A DNA stretch of 64,000 nt from Marinilactibacillus sp. Marseille-P9653 (GCF_916618885.1 NZ_CAKAKH010000001.1:1-64000); one strand, 5' to 3'. Counted from the stretch's first letter, positions 40,385 to 50,860 are shown. Translations and numbers: made by a program. The notes: generated from the letters alone by a model not told the origin.

Positions 40385-41557
40385 TCATTTCGTAATTTCA
40401 CTTAATTTAAGAGTTGAAAATATCATGATTTCTATAACTATGATAGCAATTGAAATGATTAGCACAGCAGTATTATATGTTAAAATCAAAGCATTATATA
40501 GATGGTTGTGATACCCAATCAGCACGGATCCTATTGAGAAAAAAGTAGGAGGTAAAAGTCCAATAGAACTAAAATAGCCAATTCCTCTAGAATAATAGAG
40601 GGTTTCAGAAAAAATAACAGAAATACCTAAGACCAGATTGAGCATCTCCTGGTTAAACAACAAGCTTAATAGGGTAACTCCTCGATTGAACAATAGTGCG
40701 CACAAAACAAATAAAGTTAGCGCCTGTCCTAGCCAAATCCCCATCGGATACCGGACAAAAAAACCACCATCTAAGTTGAATCCATATGTTGGAACAGGAA
40801 TCGACAAAGCACCCATTCCATACCTCGGCATGATTGCCAAAACGAGTGCCAGAGTAGCTGCAATAATTGTTACAGTAACTCCCATCAACACTGCTGCTGT
40901 TTTCACCCATAATACTTTCACAAAAGATAATGGTATAGCATTGACGATTGTAAAATGACCTTTGTTCTTAGTAATGCTATCTACACTGAATAAAACTACT
41001 AATCCAATCAAAATAAATGGTAGTTCCCCTACTAATAGTCTTTGAATTGTCTGTAGAACCGTCCTTTCTTCTATCACTGCAGGGGTAATATTCTTGGATT
41101 CCATATTGATATAACCTTCATACCGACTATTTTTATACCCTACCCAGAAACGTTCTTCTTCTTGAGGATATCGCTCTCCAAAACTGAAATATCTTGGATC
41201 AATCGACTGACCGTAACGAGCGAAACGAATCTGATTCTGTACATTCAATGTCTGAGATAAGTAAGTAGGCCAATCTTGCTCTTCTAATGCGTTCAGTTGT
41301 GTTTGACTCACTTCGATAATACTCTGCGCACTTGCAAGCGTCCTAGGTCTGTCTGTTCCATATGTATCGATCAGGTAACGCTGTTCTTCTATTCGCTGAG
41401 TGATGGCTTCTTCGTCCGCAAATGTTTCGACTGGTGTATAATCAGGCGCTACAAATAATCCATAGTAAAGAGCCCCAAAGAAAAAAAGTAGGAAGAGTAG
41501 CTGGTTTTTAAGATTTCGACTAAATAGTTTCCATTCAAGTATAAAATGTGCGTACAT
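40385..41557 (-). CDS. ABC-2 type transporter permease (second)
   Basis: Membrane subunit of a putative exporter, 390 residues, with one N-terminal membrane segment, a large outside loop (about residues 40-190) and five or more C-terminal segments. The start is ATG 41557, with TAGGGAG upstream; the frame is open to 41614 inside the ATPase gene. The design matches the other permease of this operon (42501-43640), and together they likely form a heterodimer. Substrate unknown. Confidence 0.78.
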   Translation of the reverse strand: MYAHFILEWKLFSRNLKNQLLFLLFFFGALYYGLFVAPDYTPVETFADEEAITQRIEEQRYLIDTYGTDRPRTLASAQSIIEVSQTQLNALEEQDWPTYLSQTLNVQNQIRFARYGQSIDPRYFSFGERYPQEEERFWVGYKNSRYEGYINMESKNITPAVIEERTVLQTIQRLLVGELPFILIGLVVLFSVDSITKNKGHFTIVNAIPLSFVKVLWVKTAAVLMGVTVTIIAATLALVLAIMPRYGMGALSIPVPTYGFNLDGGFFVRYPMGIWLGQALTLFVLCALLFNRGVTLLSLLFNQEMLNLVLGISVIFSETLYYSRGIGYFSSIGLLPPTFFSIGSVLIGYHNHLYNALILTYNTAVLIISIAIIVIEIMIFSTLKLSEITK

Positions 41558-41567
41558 AATCTTCTCC

Positions 41568-42470
41568 CTACTGTTCTTGATGGTAGAACTCACTGTACCA
41601 TTCTGAAGTTCCAATTCTGCCTACAGTTAAGTCTGTATATCCTCGCTCATAAAAAAAGCTTGTCCATTTTCCAACATCTTGGGCGGTCAATGTTTGGACC
41701 GGTATACAAACGAGTCTTCCTGCAATATACTTGGCTCCATCAGGAAGTTGATACTCGTCTTTCATTGCGACAAATATCTTTTCCGGTACCACTACTTTAA
41801 TATGTATCCCATCTTTATCTCCAGACTCTCTTTTTTCGAGTACAATCTTTCCGTCTTTCAAAAATAAAATACTATCTGCATACAAGTCAAGGTTCTCAAG
41901 CAAATGAGAGGCAATCAGAATGATTTTGTTTTTCTCTTTTAGTTCGATCAATATTTTCGTCAATAATTGAACATTATCAGGATCTAATCCATTCATTACT
42001 TCGTCCATCAACATTACTTGTGTATCCGCAGCTAGCACCATTGCAAAGCAAAGTCGTTGGCGCATACCCAAAGAATAAGTCTTGACTGGTCTTTTAACAT
42101 AGTGGCCCATTTCCAACCTTTGAACAATCTCTTGTACTTCTTTGTCAGACCGTTTCCATAAAAGCGCATAATAAGCAATATGTTCCAGACCGGTTAATTC
42201 TTGATAGAGATCATCAATTTCTGGCAAAAAGGCAATTTCTTTTCTCATTTTAATTTCCTTTTTTCTTGTACTATAATCCAATTGGTCATCCATAATTATT
42301 TGCCCACTATCTGGTTTTAAAAAATTCATAACAATATGAAGCAAGGTCGATTTACCGGTACCATTAGGAGCTACCAGTCCAATGATTTCCCCTTTTTGAA
42401 CGGTTAAGGAAACGTCATCTAAAATGACTTGATCTTTAAAAGCTTTACTAATTTTTTTGATTTGAAGCAT
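41568..42470 (-). CDS. ABC transporter ATP-binding protein
   Basis: Cytoplasmic ATPase with Walker A (APNGTGKST, near residue 35), signature (YSLGMRQRL) and Walker B (QVMLMDEVMNGLDPDN). About 80 residues follow the nucleotide domain and are not recognised. The start is ATG 42470 after AAAGGAGGGG. It lies between the two permease genes (30 bp after the first and 10 bp before the second), forming an ABC-2 exporter operon. Confidence 0.88.
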   Translation of the reverse strand: MLQIKKISKAFKDQVILDDVSLTVQKGEIIGLVAPNGTGKSTLLHIVMNFLKPDSGQIIMDDQLDYSTRKKEIKMRKEIAFLPEIDDLYQELTGLEHIAYYALLWKRSDKEVQEIVQRLEMGHYVKRPVKTYSLGMRQRLCFAMVLAADTQVMLMDEVMNGLDPDNVQLLTKILIELKEKNKIILIASHLLENLDLYADSILFLKDGKIVLEKRESGDKDGIHIKVVVPEKIFVAMKDEYQLPDGAKYIAGRLVCIPVQTLTAQDVGKWTSFFYERGYTDLTVGRIGTSEWYSEFYHQEQ

Positions 42471-42500
42471 ATGTTACCCCTCCTTTTGATAGATTTCGCA

Positions 42501-43640
42501 CTACTCGATACTGTAACTTTTATTCTCCAAGCTATTAATCGCGTAAACGATTATCAAAAATAGCATACTCCAAATCAGTAAAACGCCTCCACCATAAACT
42601 AACGTCAGATGTTCCTGGTTCGCTAGATATGAAGTGTCGCCAGATAGTATCGCAAAAGGATTGTAGTAAGGTATAGGTGTCCACCGAAGCCAACCGATCC
42701 AATTCTGCGCGACTAAAGGTATTGCGAAACATACAACCCCTACAAGTAACGTTGCGTACACATTTTTAAGGAGGATATTTAAGAACGATGAGAGAGAAAC
42801 GACATGAATCGTTAAAATTACTAAATAGCTAAAATAAATTAACGTATATTGAGCGATTGAGATAGCTCTGTAAAATCCGTGATTATAAATGATCATCGGA
42901 TAAGTAAGATCCCCGCTCCCTTTTATTGCCCAAATAATCAGTACTACAAGTCCAGTCATTGCAAAAATACTGAAAAAGCTAGCAACCGTATAGATCAGAA
43001 TCTTGCTGACTACCTTCTGTCTATGGGTTACGGGATAGCCTTTGACCATCGTTTCATGATCTAGGTCATTCGTAAGTATACTACCACTATATAAAAGCAG
43101 GAATAGAAAAACGGCTACTCCAAATGTACTGAAATAGAGCATCATAAAGCCAGCTGCGTTATCTTGTTCATACATAATAGGGATATCGTTATCTCTAATA
43201 TAAATAAATCGTGCTAAATCTTTTCTTGCAGTATGTATTGAAGGAATGACACTTCTGAGCGGTGTATCTAAGTCATTGAATTCATCATAGTCATAGAGCT
43301 CAATTTGGAGTTGAGCAAGTTCAATTGCAGAATCAAGATACCAATCTCTATCTTCAAAGCGAATACCGTTATCTTGCTGGGAAAGTAATTGCTGCTGCTG
43401 ATAAATATTTTCATATAAAGCAGAAGTCTCTTCATTTTCACTATTAGTGGCAGCAATACTAGAAATAGCTACCCTACTAGCATTCATCTGTTCTGCTTGC
43501 TCTTGCTCTATATTTCCAGATCCTTGTACCGCAATCAAAAAATAGACGTATAGTAAAAAAATGATGAATATCACAAACATCAGTTTATTTTTTGTTTCTT
43601 TAAGAAATAGTTTCGTTTCAAATAATAAATAAGCTTTCAT
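42501..43640 (-). CDS. ABC-2 type transporter permease (first)
   Basis: 379 residues with an N-terminal membrane segment (about 18-38), a long extracellular loop and five further membrane segments. The layout is that of ABC-2 exporters of peptides, bacitracin or lantibiotic resistance, and similar. First gene of the permease-ATPase-permease operon. Ribosome site AGAGGAGAAGCT before ATG 43640. Substrate unknown; a link to the small secreted protein at 39958-40278 is inference. Confidence 0.78.
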   Translation of the reverse strand: MKAYLLFETKLFLKETKNKLMFVIFIIFLLYVYFLIAVQGSGNIEQEQAEQMNASRVAISSIAATNSENEETSALYENIYQQQQLLSQQDNGIRFEDRDWYLDSAIELAQLQIELYDYDEFNDLDTPLRSVIPSIHTARKDLARFIYIRDNDIPIMYEQDNAAGFMMLYFSTFGVAVFLFLLLYSGSILTNDLDHETMVKGYPVTHRQKVVSKILIYTVASFFSIFAMTGLVVLIIWAIKGSGDLTYPMIIYNHGFYRAISIAQYTLIYFSYLVILTIHVVSLSSFLNILLKNVYATLLVGVVCFAIPLVAQNWIGWLRWTPIPYYNPFAILSGDTSYLANQEHLTLVYGGGVLLIWSMLFLIIVYAINSLENKSYSIE

Positions 43641-43746
43641 AGCTTCTCCTCTTTAGAAACTGTTAATGATGTATATCTTTATTTATGAAAATGATATCAG
43701 AGTTAGAGAATAATGTAAATATTTTAATTAAACGTTCATAATGCGA

Positions 43747-43778
43747 TAAAAAAAGCGCCTCTCTGTTTAAGAGAGACG
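43747..43778 (-). terminator. Terminator of the fructose operon
   Basis: CGCCTCTC and GAGAGACG arms with a T-run on the minus strand. Confidence 0.85.
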
Positions 43779-43799
43779 ATTTCGTTAACGATTTTTAAA

Positions 43800-45701
43800 T
43801 TAAGCTAATTCTTTTGCTGAAATTTCTTTGTTTGTATCTTCAACTCTTGGTTTCCATAGTCCTAAAATGACTGTAGAAATCACTGTACCAATCAGTAATG
43901 CTAGGAAGAACATAAATGGATTTTCTCCTAGTACTAAAGCGACAACAGCTCCTCCGTGTGGTGCTGGCACAGCTGTATTCCACAACTGGCTCAATCCTCC
44001 ACCGATAGCCGCTCCTACTACAGATGATCCAATCACACGTAGTGGATCAGATGCTGCAAACGGGATCGCACCTTCAGTGATAAATGAAAGACCTAATACA
44101 AAGTTAGATAAACCAGAACTTCTTTCAAGCTCAGTAAATTTATTGCTGAAAATGATTGTTGCAAGACCAATTGCTAGTGGCGGAATCATCCCACCGATCA
44201 TAACTGCAGCCATCAAGCTACCATCACCGGTATCTGTAAAGATTCCGATTGAGAACGCGTAAGCTGCTTTGTTGAAAGGACCACCCATATCAATCGCCAT
44301 CATACCACCCAATACAGCTCCAAGCAGTACTGCGTTACCAGTTCCTAAGTTGTTTAAGAAACTAATCATTGTTGTGTTAATGGTTGTAAAGATTGGAATG
44401 ATTAGCACCATGACAATTCCGGCTACCAATAGACCCAATACTGGATATAAAAGAATCGTTTTTAACCCAGCGAATGCTTGCGGTACACCGCGTAACATTT
44501 TTTTCACGAGGTTCATGAGATAACCAGCTAAGAAACCACCAATTAGTCCTCCTAAGAATCCCGCTTCACCTTGTACAGCCATATATCCTGCTGCCATACC
44601 CGGAAGTAGTCCCGGACGATCCGCAATACTATAAGCAATGTAACCTGCTAGAATCGGGATAAGGAATTGAAATGCTGAACTACCAATCGTGTTCAATGAA
44701 GCAACTACGATATTGTCACTACCTAAGAAAGGCTCGATTGCGAATGATAACGCTAGGATAATCCCGCCACCAACAACAAATGGTAGCATGTGAGAAATAC
44801 CGTTCATCAGATCTTTATACAAAGTATTCCAAACGCTTCCGCCTTCTTCATCTTCGTATTTCTCGCTAGACCCTTCATCGTCAACATTTAATACGGGTGC
44901 TTGCTGGTTCATCGCTTTTGTAATCAGTTCTTCTGATTTGTTGATACCTTCAGCAACTGGACGTTGTAAAACGTGTTTACCGTTAAAACGAGCCAGTTCA
45001 ACTTTTTTACTTGCTGCGATGATAACACCGTCAGCACGACGAATTTCGTCTTCAGTTAATACATTTTTCGCACCATCTGAACCGTTTGTTTCAACACGGA
45101 TCGTTACACCCATTTCATTTGCTTTACGTTTCAAAGCATCTTCAGCCATGTATGTGTGGGCAATTCCTGTAGGGCAAGCTGTTACGGCTACGACAAATTT
45201 TTCTTTTCCTGAAACATTTTCCGTGTCCGGTTTAACTTCATTTGTTTCTTGTTCTGAATCCGCAAAGACTGCTTGGACATCTTCTGGTGTTTCTGCCTGA
45301 CGTAAGTGTTCCAATACTTCCGGGTTTACCAATTTACGAGAAAGAGAAGCGAGTACTTGTAAATGTAAGTCATTTCCGCCTTCTGGTGCAGCAATCATAA
45401 ATAAGAAGTGGGATGGTTGTCCATCTAATGCTTCATAGTCCACACCTTGCGTTGATTTAGCGAATAATACGGCAGGGTTTTTAACCGCAGAGTTTTTGGA
45501 ATGCGGCATCGCAATTCCATCACCTAGGCCTGTTGAAGTCTGAGCTTCACGTTTCATAATGCCTTCTTTATAAGTAGCAACGTCAGAAATCACATCTTTT
45601 TCTGCCAAACGTGCAATCATTTCGTCGATCGCAGCTTCTTTTTCAGTTGCTTGAAGATCAAGTATCATCAAATCTTTTCTTAATAAGTCATTGATTTGCA
45701 T
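43800..45701 (-). CDS. fruA: PTS fructose transporter subunit IIABC
   Basis: Imports fructose and makes fructose 1-phosphate. Three domains in order: EIIA with the phospho-His in GDGIAMPHSK (about residues 1-145), EIIB with the phospho-Cys in VTACPTGIAHTYMAE (about 168-265), and the membrane EIIC domain (about 290-620). The 633-residue length is typical of FruA. The start ATG 45701 follows GGAGG and directly abuts fruK. Confidence 0.95.
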   Translation of the reverse strand: MQINDLLRKDLMILDLQATEKEAAIDEMIARLAEKDVISDVATYKEGIMKREAQTSTGLGDGIAMPHSKNSAVKNPAVLFAKSTQGVDYEALDGQPSHFLFMIAAPEGGNDLHLQVLASLSRKLVNPEVLEHLRQAETPEDVQAVFADSEQETNEVKPDTENVSGKEKFVVAVTACPTGIAHTYMAEDALKRKANEMGVTIRVETNGSDGAKNVLTEDEIRRADGVIIAASKKVELARFNGKHVLQRPVAEGINKSEELITKAMNQQAPVLNVDDEGSSEKYEDEEGGSVWNTLYKDLMNGISHMLPFVVGGGIILALSFAIEPFLGSDNIVVASLNTIGSSAFQFLIPILAGYIAYSIADRPGLLPGMAAGYMAVQGEAGFLGGLIGGFLAGYLMNLVKKMLRGVPQAFAGLKTILLYPVLGLLVAGIVMVLIIPIFTTINTTMISFLNNLGTGNAVLLGAVLGGMMAIDMGGPFNKAAYAFSIGIFTDTGDGSLMAAVMIGGMIPPLAIGLATIIFSNKFTELERSSGLSNFVLGLSFITEGAIPFAASDPLRVIGSSVVGAAIGGGLSQLWNTAVPAPHGGAVVALVLGENPFMFFLALLIGTVISTVILGLWKPRVEDTNKEISAKELA

Positions 45702-46625
45702 TTATTTTTCCTCCAGTTCATTGATTTCGATTTGTGGGAGCAAACCTTCTATTTTATCTATCGTTGCTAAGTCTTCTTCAAAAGCTGTTGCACTACCGCA
45801 AGCAATACCATATTTAAACGCTTCTAGTGAGTCATTCGTTTTTGCAAATATTCCTGTGAAGCCAGCTACCATTGAGTCACCAGAACCGACAGAATTTTTC
45901 AAATTCCCTTTTGGTGCTTTTCCATGATAAACACCCGTTTCAGTGAATAGCATCGCACCTTTTTCTGCCATTGAAATAATGACGTTCTGTGCGCCTTCTT
46001 CTACTAGCTTTTTACCATAGAAAACCATATCTGCTTCAGTTTCAATCGATACATTATATAACTCTTCAAGTTCATGATTATTCGGTTTGATCATAAGTGG
46101 TTTTGAAGCAAGAGAATCTTGAAGTTCTTTCCCTGTTGTATCTACAACGAACTGCGTACCAGATTGTACCAGTTTCTCTATGATTTCCTGATAATAACTT
46201 TCTGAAAGACCTGCTGGTTTACTACCAGACAAAACGACAACGTCATCTTTTGTCAATCCAGACAATTGATTTATCAGTTCTTCTGCTTTTATACTTGAAA
46301 TTTGTGGTCCAGGACCGTTGATTTCTGTTTCATTACTACTTTTAACTTTCACATTAATTCTTGTATCTTCATCTACTTGAACAAAATCCGTCTGGATCAT
46401 TTCTTTTTCCAGAGCATCTTCGATAAATTTCCCAGTGAATCCGCCAATAAATCCTAGTGCTTTATTTTCTATAGATAACTGCGATAAAATTCTGGAAACA
46501 TTGATGCCTTTTCCACCAGGAAATTTACGGTCTTTTTGAATACGATTTACAGCACCAGGCTGAACCTCTCCGTTCATATAGACAACATAATCAATGGATG
46601 GATTTAATGTAACTGTATAAATCAC
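45702..46625 (-). CDS. fruK: 1-phosphofructokinase
   Basis: Phosphorylates fructose 1-phosphate to fructose 1,6-bisphosphate. The PfkB-family signatures are GGKGINVSR near the N-terminus and GSGDSMVAGF near the C-terminus, where the second D is catalytic. The start is GTG 46625, overlapping the TGA of fruR by 4 bp. The 307-residue length is normal. Confidence 0.95.
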   Translation of the reverse strand: MIYTVTLNPSIDYVVYMNGEVQPGAVNRIQKDRKFPGGKGINVSRILSQLSIENKALGFIGGFTGKFIEDALEKEMIQTDFVQVDEDTRINVKVKSSNETEINGPGPQISSIKAEELINQLSGLTKDDVVVLSGSKPAGLSESYYQEIIEKLVQSGTQFVVDTTGKELQDSLASKPLMIKPNNHELEELYNVSIETEADMVFYGKKLVEEGAQNVIISMAEKGAMLFTETGVYHGKAPKGNLKNSVGSGDSMVAGFTGIFAKTNDSLEAFKYGIACGSATAFEEDLATIDKIEGLLPQIEINELEEK

Positions 46626-47374
46626 TTGGTATTCTCCTCTACTACTCGCGTCATTTTCACGAGTTCCCTATTTTCCTCTGACAATTGAGTTGTAATGATC
46701 GTACAATCTTCAATGTCACTTACTTTAACGAAACTGACCTTATTGAACTTAGATTCATCGACCAAAACATATGCTTCATCCGTCTGAGAGATGGCAACCT
46801 TCTTCATAGAAGCTTCTTCCAAATCCGGAGTGGTATAACCGACTTCCTTATCAATGGAATTCATACCTAGAAACGCTCTACTAAAACGATAGTTCTTCAT
46901 TTGTTCCTGCGCGAGTGTCCCAATAATCGCTTTCGTATTCTGCTTGATTCTACCACCGAGCAAAATGGTCTCGATTTTGAGATCAGTCAGCAACGAAGCA
47001 TGTGGCACTCCATTTGTAACTACAGTTATTTCTTTATTTTTGAGAAATGGGATCATTTCATAAGTCGTTGTTCCAGCATCAAGATAGATGACTTCATTAT
47101 CTTGCACAATATCAGCTGCTCTTTTCGCAATCAATTGCTTACCATGAACGTTTTTGACTGTTTTTTCTTCCATTGTATCTTCTGTAGAAACGGCAACTCT
47201 TCTTTTGGCACCTCCATGAATACGAATCAGCTTCCCTAACGATTCAAGTTGACTTAAATCTCTTCTGATAGTGGATTCTGAATGATTTAGACTATCCACT
47301 AATTCTTGGACGGTTACGGTGTTTTTTTGATTGATCTGTCTAATGATATAAGCGTGTCGTTCATCTGTAAGCAC
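46622..47374 (-). CDS. fruR: DeoR-family regulator of the fructose operon
   Basis: DNA-binding repressor. The N-terminal DeoR helix-turn-helix is at about residues 18-45 (VQELVDSLNHSESTIRRDL). The rest is a sugar-phosphate-binding domain with YLDAGTTTYEM. In this family fructose 1-phosphate relieves repression, which fits the downstream genes. It is the first gene of fruR-fruK-fruA, so it most likely regulates itself. Confidence 0.92.
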   Translation of the reverse strand: MLTDERHAYIIRQINQKNTVTVQELVDSLNHSESTIRRDLSQLESLGKLIRIHGGAKRRVAVSTEDTMEEKTVKNVHGKQLIAKRAADIVQDNEVIYLDAGTTTYEMIPFLKNKEITVVTNGVPHASLLTDLKIETILLGGRIKQNTKAIIGTLAQEQMKNYRFSRAFLGMNSIDKEVGYTTPDLEEASMKKVAISQTDEAYVLVDESKFNKVSFVKVSDIEDCTIITTQLSEENRELVKMTRVVEENTK

Positions 47375-47635
47375 TTACTTCACCTCTCACTGTATAATAT
47401 ACCACCTCATACAATCAAAATCAATCATAAATAAGCTTTTTCAGTCATTTCTAACAATTGTCACCTCTTGTTCAATTCTTCTAATTGCTTACTTATTTTT
47501 TGTATAGAAAACCTCCGATTCTATTGCATTTATCTTGGTTAAAGCTATAATAACTTGGTACCATCTATTATTCTTATTTATAACGGAATTGGACTTATAA
47601 AAATGGAAAAAATGATTATTTGAAGGAGTGTATAA

Positions 47636-49033
47636 ATGAAGAAAGACATGACACAAGGTAGCCCAATAAAATTAATATTGAGCTTCGCGGTGCCTTTGTT
47701 GATCGGTAACTTGTTTCAGCAATTTTATAATATGGCGGATTCTTATATCGTCAGTCAAACAGTCGGTGTCGAGGCCTTTTCTGCTATCGGCTCAACGACT
47801 AGTCTGCAGTTTTTAATTATTGGTTTGGCCATCGGTCTAACCGCCGGGTTATCCGTAATCACTGCTCAACGATTTGGTAAAAAAGACGAGGCAGCGCTTA
47901 GAAAAAATCTCGCTGCCAGTGTCGTCATCAGTGGTGTGATTGCTATTATACTGACTGTACTCACAACAACTTTTTCCAGACAGATTCTCACCCTTATGCA
48001 GACACCTGCTGAAACGTATGAATATGCTTATGACTACTTGAATATTATTTTCTGGGGTATTGGTGGAACGATTCTCTTCAACCTGCTGGCAAATTTATTG
48101 CGTGCTCTTGGAGATAGCAAAACACCTCTGTATTTCCTGATCTTAACTTCTATGTTGAATGTTGGTCTGGACTACTTGTTTATCCTTACTTTTGATATGG
48201 GGATTAGAGGAGCCTCAGTCGCAACGGTCATCTCACAAGTCGTTTCAAGTGTTTTATGCTTGATCTTTATATGGAAGAAAGTGCCTCTTCTTAGAATTCA
48301 TAAAGAAGACTGGACGTTCAACTGGGCCGAGTACAAAGAACATTTGCGTATTGGACTTCCCTACGGGTTCCAATATTCGATTATCGCCATTGGTGCAGTA
48401 GCCATTACGATTACATTAAACAAACTAGGCGCAGATGCGGTAGCTGCTTTTACAGCGGCTCAAAAAGTTGATACGGTCGCTATGCTTCCCTTGCAATCAT
48501 TTGGTGTAACGATGTCCACTTTCGCAGCACAGAATTATGGCGCACGTAAGTTCAATCGAATCTGGTACGGTGTAAATCAAGCTATCAAGTTGAGCATCAC
48601 TTATAGTGTTGTAATTGGTATTATTCTCCTTTTATGGGGAAGACAAGTTGCTTTACTCTTTATCGGCTCAGATGCTTCACCTGAAGTGATCGCTATGATT
48701 CAACAATTCTTCCTAACAAACGCTACCCTTTATGCTGTTTTATCATTATTATTCATTTATCGTCATACGCTACAAGGTTTGGGTAATAGTTTTGCACCTA
48801 CCGTAGCAGGTATCGGCGAACTGGTCGGGCGAGCACTTGCTGCAACCTTGTTATCTATTCCATTCGGATTTTTAGGTGCTGCACTGTCCAATCCACTTGC
48901 ATGGATCGCTGCGCTAGTTCCGTTAGCTATTGCTTATTATTCGACTAGAAGAAGTCTGTCAGGTCGTGTTTCACTTTCTACAGATGATATAGAAGAAATT
49001 GTTCCTGAATTCGAACCACAAAAAGCTAAATAA
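47636..49033 (+). CDS. MATE-family efflux transporter 1
   Basis: Drug or metabolite/cation antiporter with twelve membrane segments in two six-helix halves. Characteristic sequences are LIGNLFQQFYNMADSYIV and the repeat SVITAQRFGKKDEAALRKN. The 465-residue length is normal. ATG start after GAAGGAG. A paralogue follows 441 bp downstream. A terminator lies directly after the gene, so the two are separate transcripts. Substrate unknown. Confidence 0.9.
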   Translation: MKKDMTQGSPIKLILSFAVPLLIGNLFQQFYNMADSYIVSQTVGVEAFSAIGSTTSLQFLIIGLAIGLTAGLSVITAQRFGKKDEAALRKNLAASVVISGVIAIILTVLTTTFSRQILTLMQTPAETYEYAYDYLNIIFWGIGGTILFNLLANLLRALGDSKTPLYFLILTSMLNVGLDYLFILTFDMGIRGASVATVISQVVSSVLCLIFIWKKVPLLRIHKEDWTFNWAEYKEHLRIGLPYGFQYSIIAIGAVAITITLNKLGADAVAAFTAAQKVDTVAMLPLQSFGVTMSTFAAQNYGARKFNRIWYGVNQAIKLSITYSVVIGIILLLWGRQVALLFIGSDASPEVIAMIQQFFLTNATLYAVLSLLFIYRHTLQGLGNSFAPTVAGIGELVGRALAATLLSIPFGFLGAALSNPLAWIAALVPLAIAYYSTRRSLSGRVSLSTDDIEEIVPEFEPQKAK

Positions 49034-49474
49034 ATAGTGAAGCATACATTGAAACGTCCCTTTCAGAAATTTGAAAGGGACGTTTTTAACATCTCTAATT
49101 TGATGATACTTAAATAATGCTTGTGAAATCTCAAGATATTCTCATATTTAGTAGCTGTTCACTTTTCTGTCTCATTTTCAGAAAACACATATAGTATCAT
49201 CGATTGTTGATGTGTAAACAATGAAAACGTGTAACAATAACCTTCTATTTAGGCGTTCACAATTCTTTCACAAAGAATTAATTTAGTGGGTTGTTTTCCA
49301 AAATAAAGTCCCTATACTTGGCAAAAGTGTTACCAATTCAAAAGATTCGATATACAGTTGAATTTAGCATTTTCCTTATTTATTAAGTATGTGAACTTAT
49401 TCTTGAATTAACTTAGATTCACCCTATTACATTATTGCTTATAAACGACTCACGAATAACTGGAGGTTATTATA
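49034..49474. other. Region between the two MATE genes
   Basis: About 440 bp, AT-rich, with the terminator of the first gene (49052-49087) near its start. No gene or clear repeat is seen. The promoter of the second MATE gene should be in the right part, but no strong consensus is visible. Confidence 0.6.
49052..49087 (+). terminator. Terminator after MATE transporter 1
   Basis: A 13-bp stem (49052-49064 with 49073-49085) followed by T. Confidence 0.9.
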
Positions 49475-50848
49475 TTGTACAAAGATATGACAAAAGGCAA
49501 CCCACTTAAATTGATCGTAATGTTTTCCATCCCACTGATTCTTGGAAACTTATTCCAACAAATGTATCAAATGGCTGATACGTTTATCGTTAGTAAAACG
49601 ATCGGCGTTGAAGCTTTCGCTGCAGTAGGCGCTACCGGAAGTATCAACGGTTTGATACTTGGACTAGCAATCGGTCTAACGGCCGGACTATCTGTTATCA
49701 CGGCTCAACGTTTTGGTCAAAAAGATGAAGCGAAAATCAGACAGAATTTAGCAGCAAGTGTCATTATTTCAGGAACAATGAGTGTCGTTCTAACGATTTT
49801 GGCTGTGATCTTCACACGTCAAATTCTGGAATTCATGAACACACCCGCTGAATTGATTGAACATTCTAATAGTTATTTGTCTGTATTATTTTCAGGTATC
49901 GGCGCAGCTGTGATGTTCAACTTGATTTCTAACGTTTTACGTTCTATCGGAAACAGCCGTGCACCACTATTCTTTTTAATCATCACTTCAATTCTAAACA
50001 TTGGTTTAGATTTACTCTTTATTCTTGTATTCAATATGGGCGTTGCTGGCGCTGGTCTGGCGACTGTTATTTCTCAATTTGTTGCGAGTATTGTTGGCTT
50101 GATTTACATCAAACGTTATGTCCCAATTCTTAGAATTCATAAAGAAGATTGGGCAGCTGGTTTCAAACAAATCAAGGAACATGCTGCAATTGCTTTCCCA
50201 ATGGGTTTCCAAAGTTCTATCATTGCGATTGGTTCTATTGCAATTCAAATGACATTGAATAGCCTTGGACCTACTGCTGTGGCGGCAACGACTGCTGCTC
50301 AGAAAATTGATGGCATCGCAACACTTCCATTAGTATCTTTCGGTATCACAATGGCAACTTTTGCTGCTCAAAACTACGGTGCTGGAAAAGTTGAGCGTGT
50401 ATGGCAAGGTGTGCGTACAACAATGAAAGTTGTATTAACTTACAGTGCTGTTGTAGGGCTCTTATTGGTCTTATTCGGTCGTAACTTGACTAGCTTGTTT
50501 GTTGGGTCAGAAAGCACTGAAATATTAGAACTATCTCAATTGTACTTTATAACCAACGCTTCTTTCTACTTCTTACTAGCTATGCTATTTATTTACCGTT
50601 ACACTTTACAAGGGTTGGGCAGAAGTACGGCACCTACCTTAGCGGGAATTATGGAATTATTTTCAAGAGTTGCTGCTGCGCTCCTTCTTTCTAGCACTAT
50701 GGGATTTGCAGGCGTAACACTTTCTAATGCGCTAGCTTGGTTAGCTGCTTTGATTCCACTGACTTTTTCATACTACAGCTTGAAACGTCAATTATCTGGC
50801 GAAGAACGTCCCAAATTACTTCCTAAACTTGCGGAATTAATCCGTTAA
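49475..50848 (+). CDS. MATE-family efflux transporter 2
   Basis: A paralogue of the preceding transporter, 457 residues, with the same landmarks (ILGNLFQQMYQMADTFIV; SVITAQRFGQKDEAKIRQN). The start is TTG 49475, 8 nt after GGAGG; no ATG lies near. A tandem duplication followed by divergence is likely. Substrate unknown. Confidence 0.9.
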   Translation: MYKDMTKGNPLKLIVMFSIPLILGNLFQQMYQMADTFIVSKTIGVEAFAAVGATGSINGLILGLAIGLTAGLSVITAQRFGQKDEAKIRQNLAASVIISGTMSVVLTILAVIFTRQILEFMNTPAELIEHSNSYLSVLFSGIGAAVMFNLISNVLRSIGNSRAPLFFLIITSILNIGLDLLFILVFNMGVAGAGLATVISQFVASIVGLIYIKRYVPILRIHKEDWAAGFKQIKEHAAIAFPMGFQSSIIAIGSIAIQMTLNSLGPTAVAATTAAQKIDGIATLPLVSFGITMATFAAQNYGAGKVERVWQGVRTTMKVVLTYSAVVGLLLVLFGRNLTSLFVGSESTEILELSQLYFITNASFYFLLAMLFIYRYTLQGLGRSTAPTLAGIMELFSRVAAALLLSSTMGFAGVTLSNALAWLAALIPLTFSYYSLKRQLSGEERPKLLPKLAELIR

Positions 50849-50860
50849 AAATGTATACTA

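Noticed and set aside
43828..44262. 144-codon frame on the plus strand inside fruA
   Set aside because: Antisense shadow of the EIIC domain; codon pattern follows fruA.
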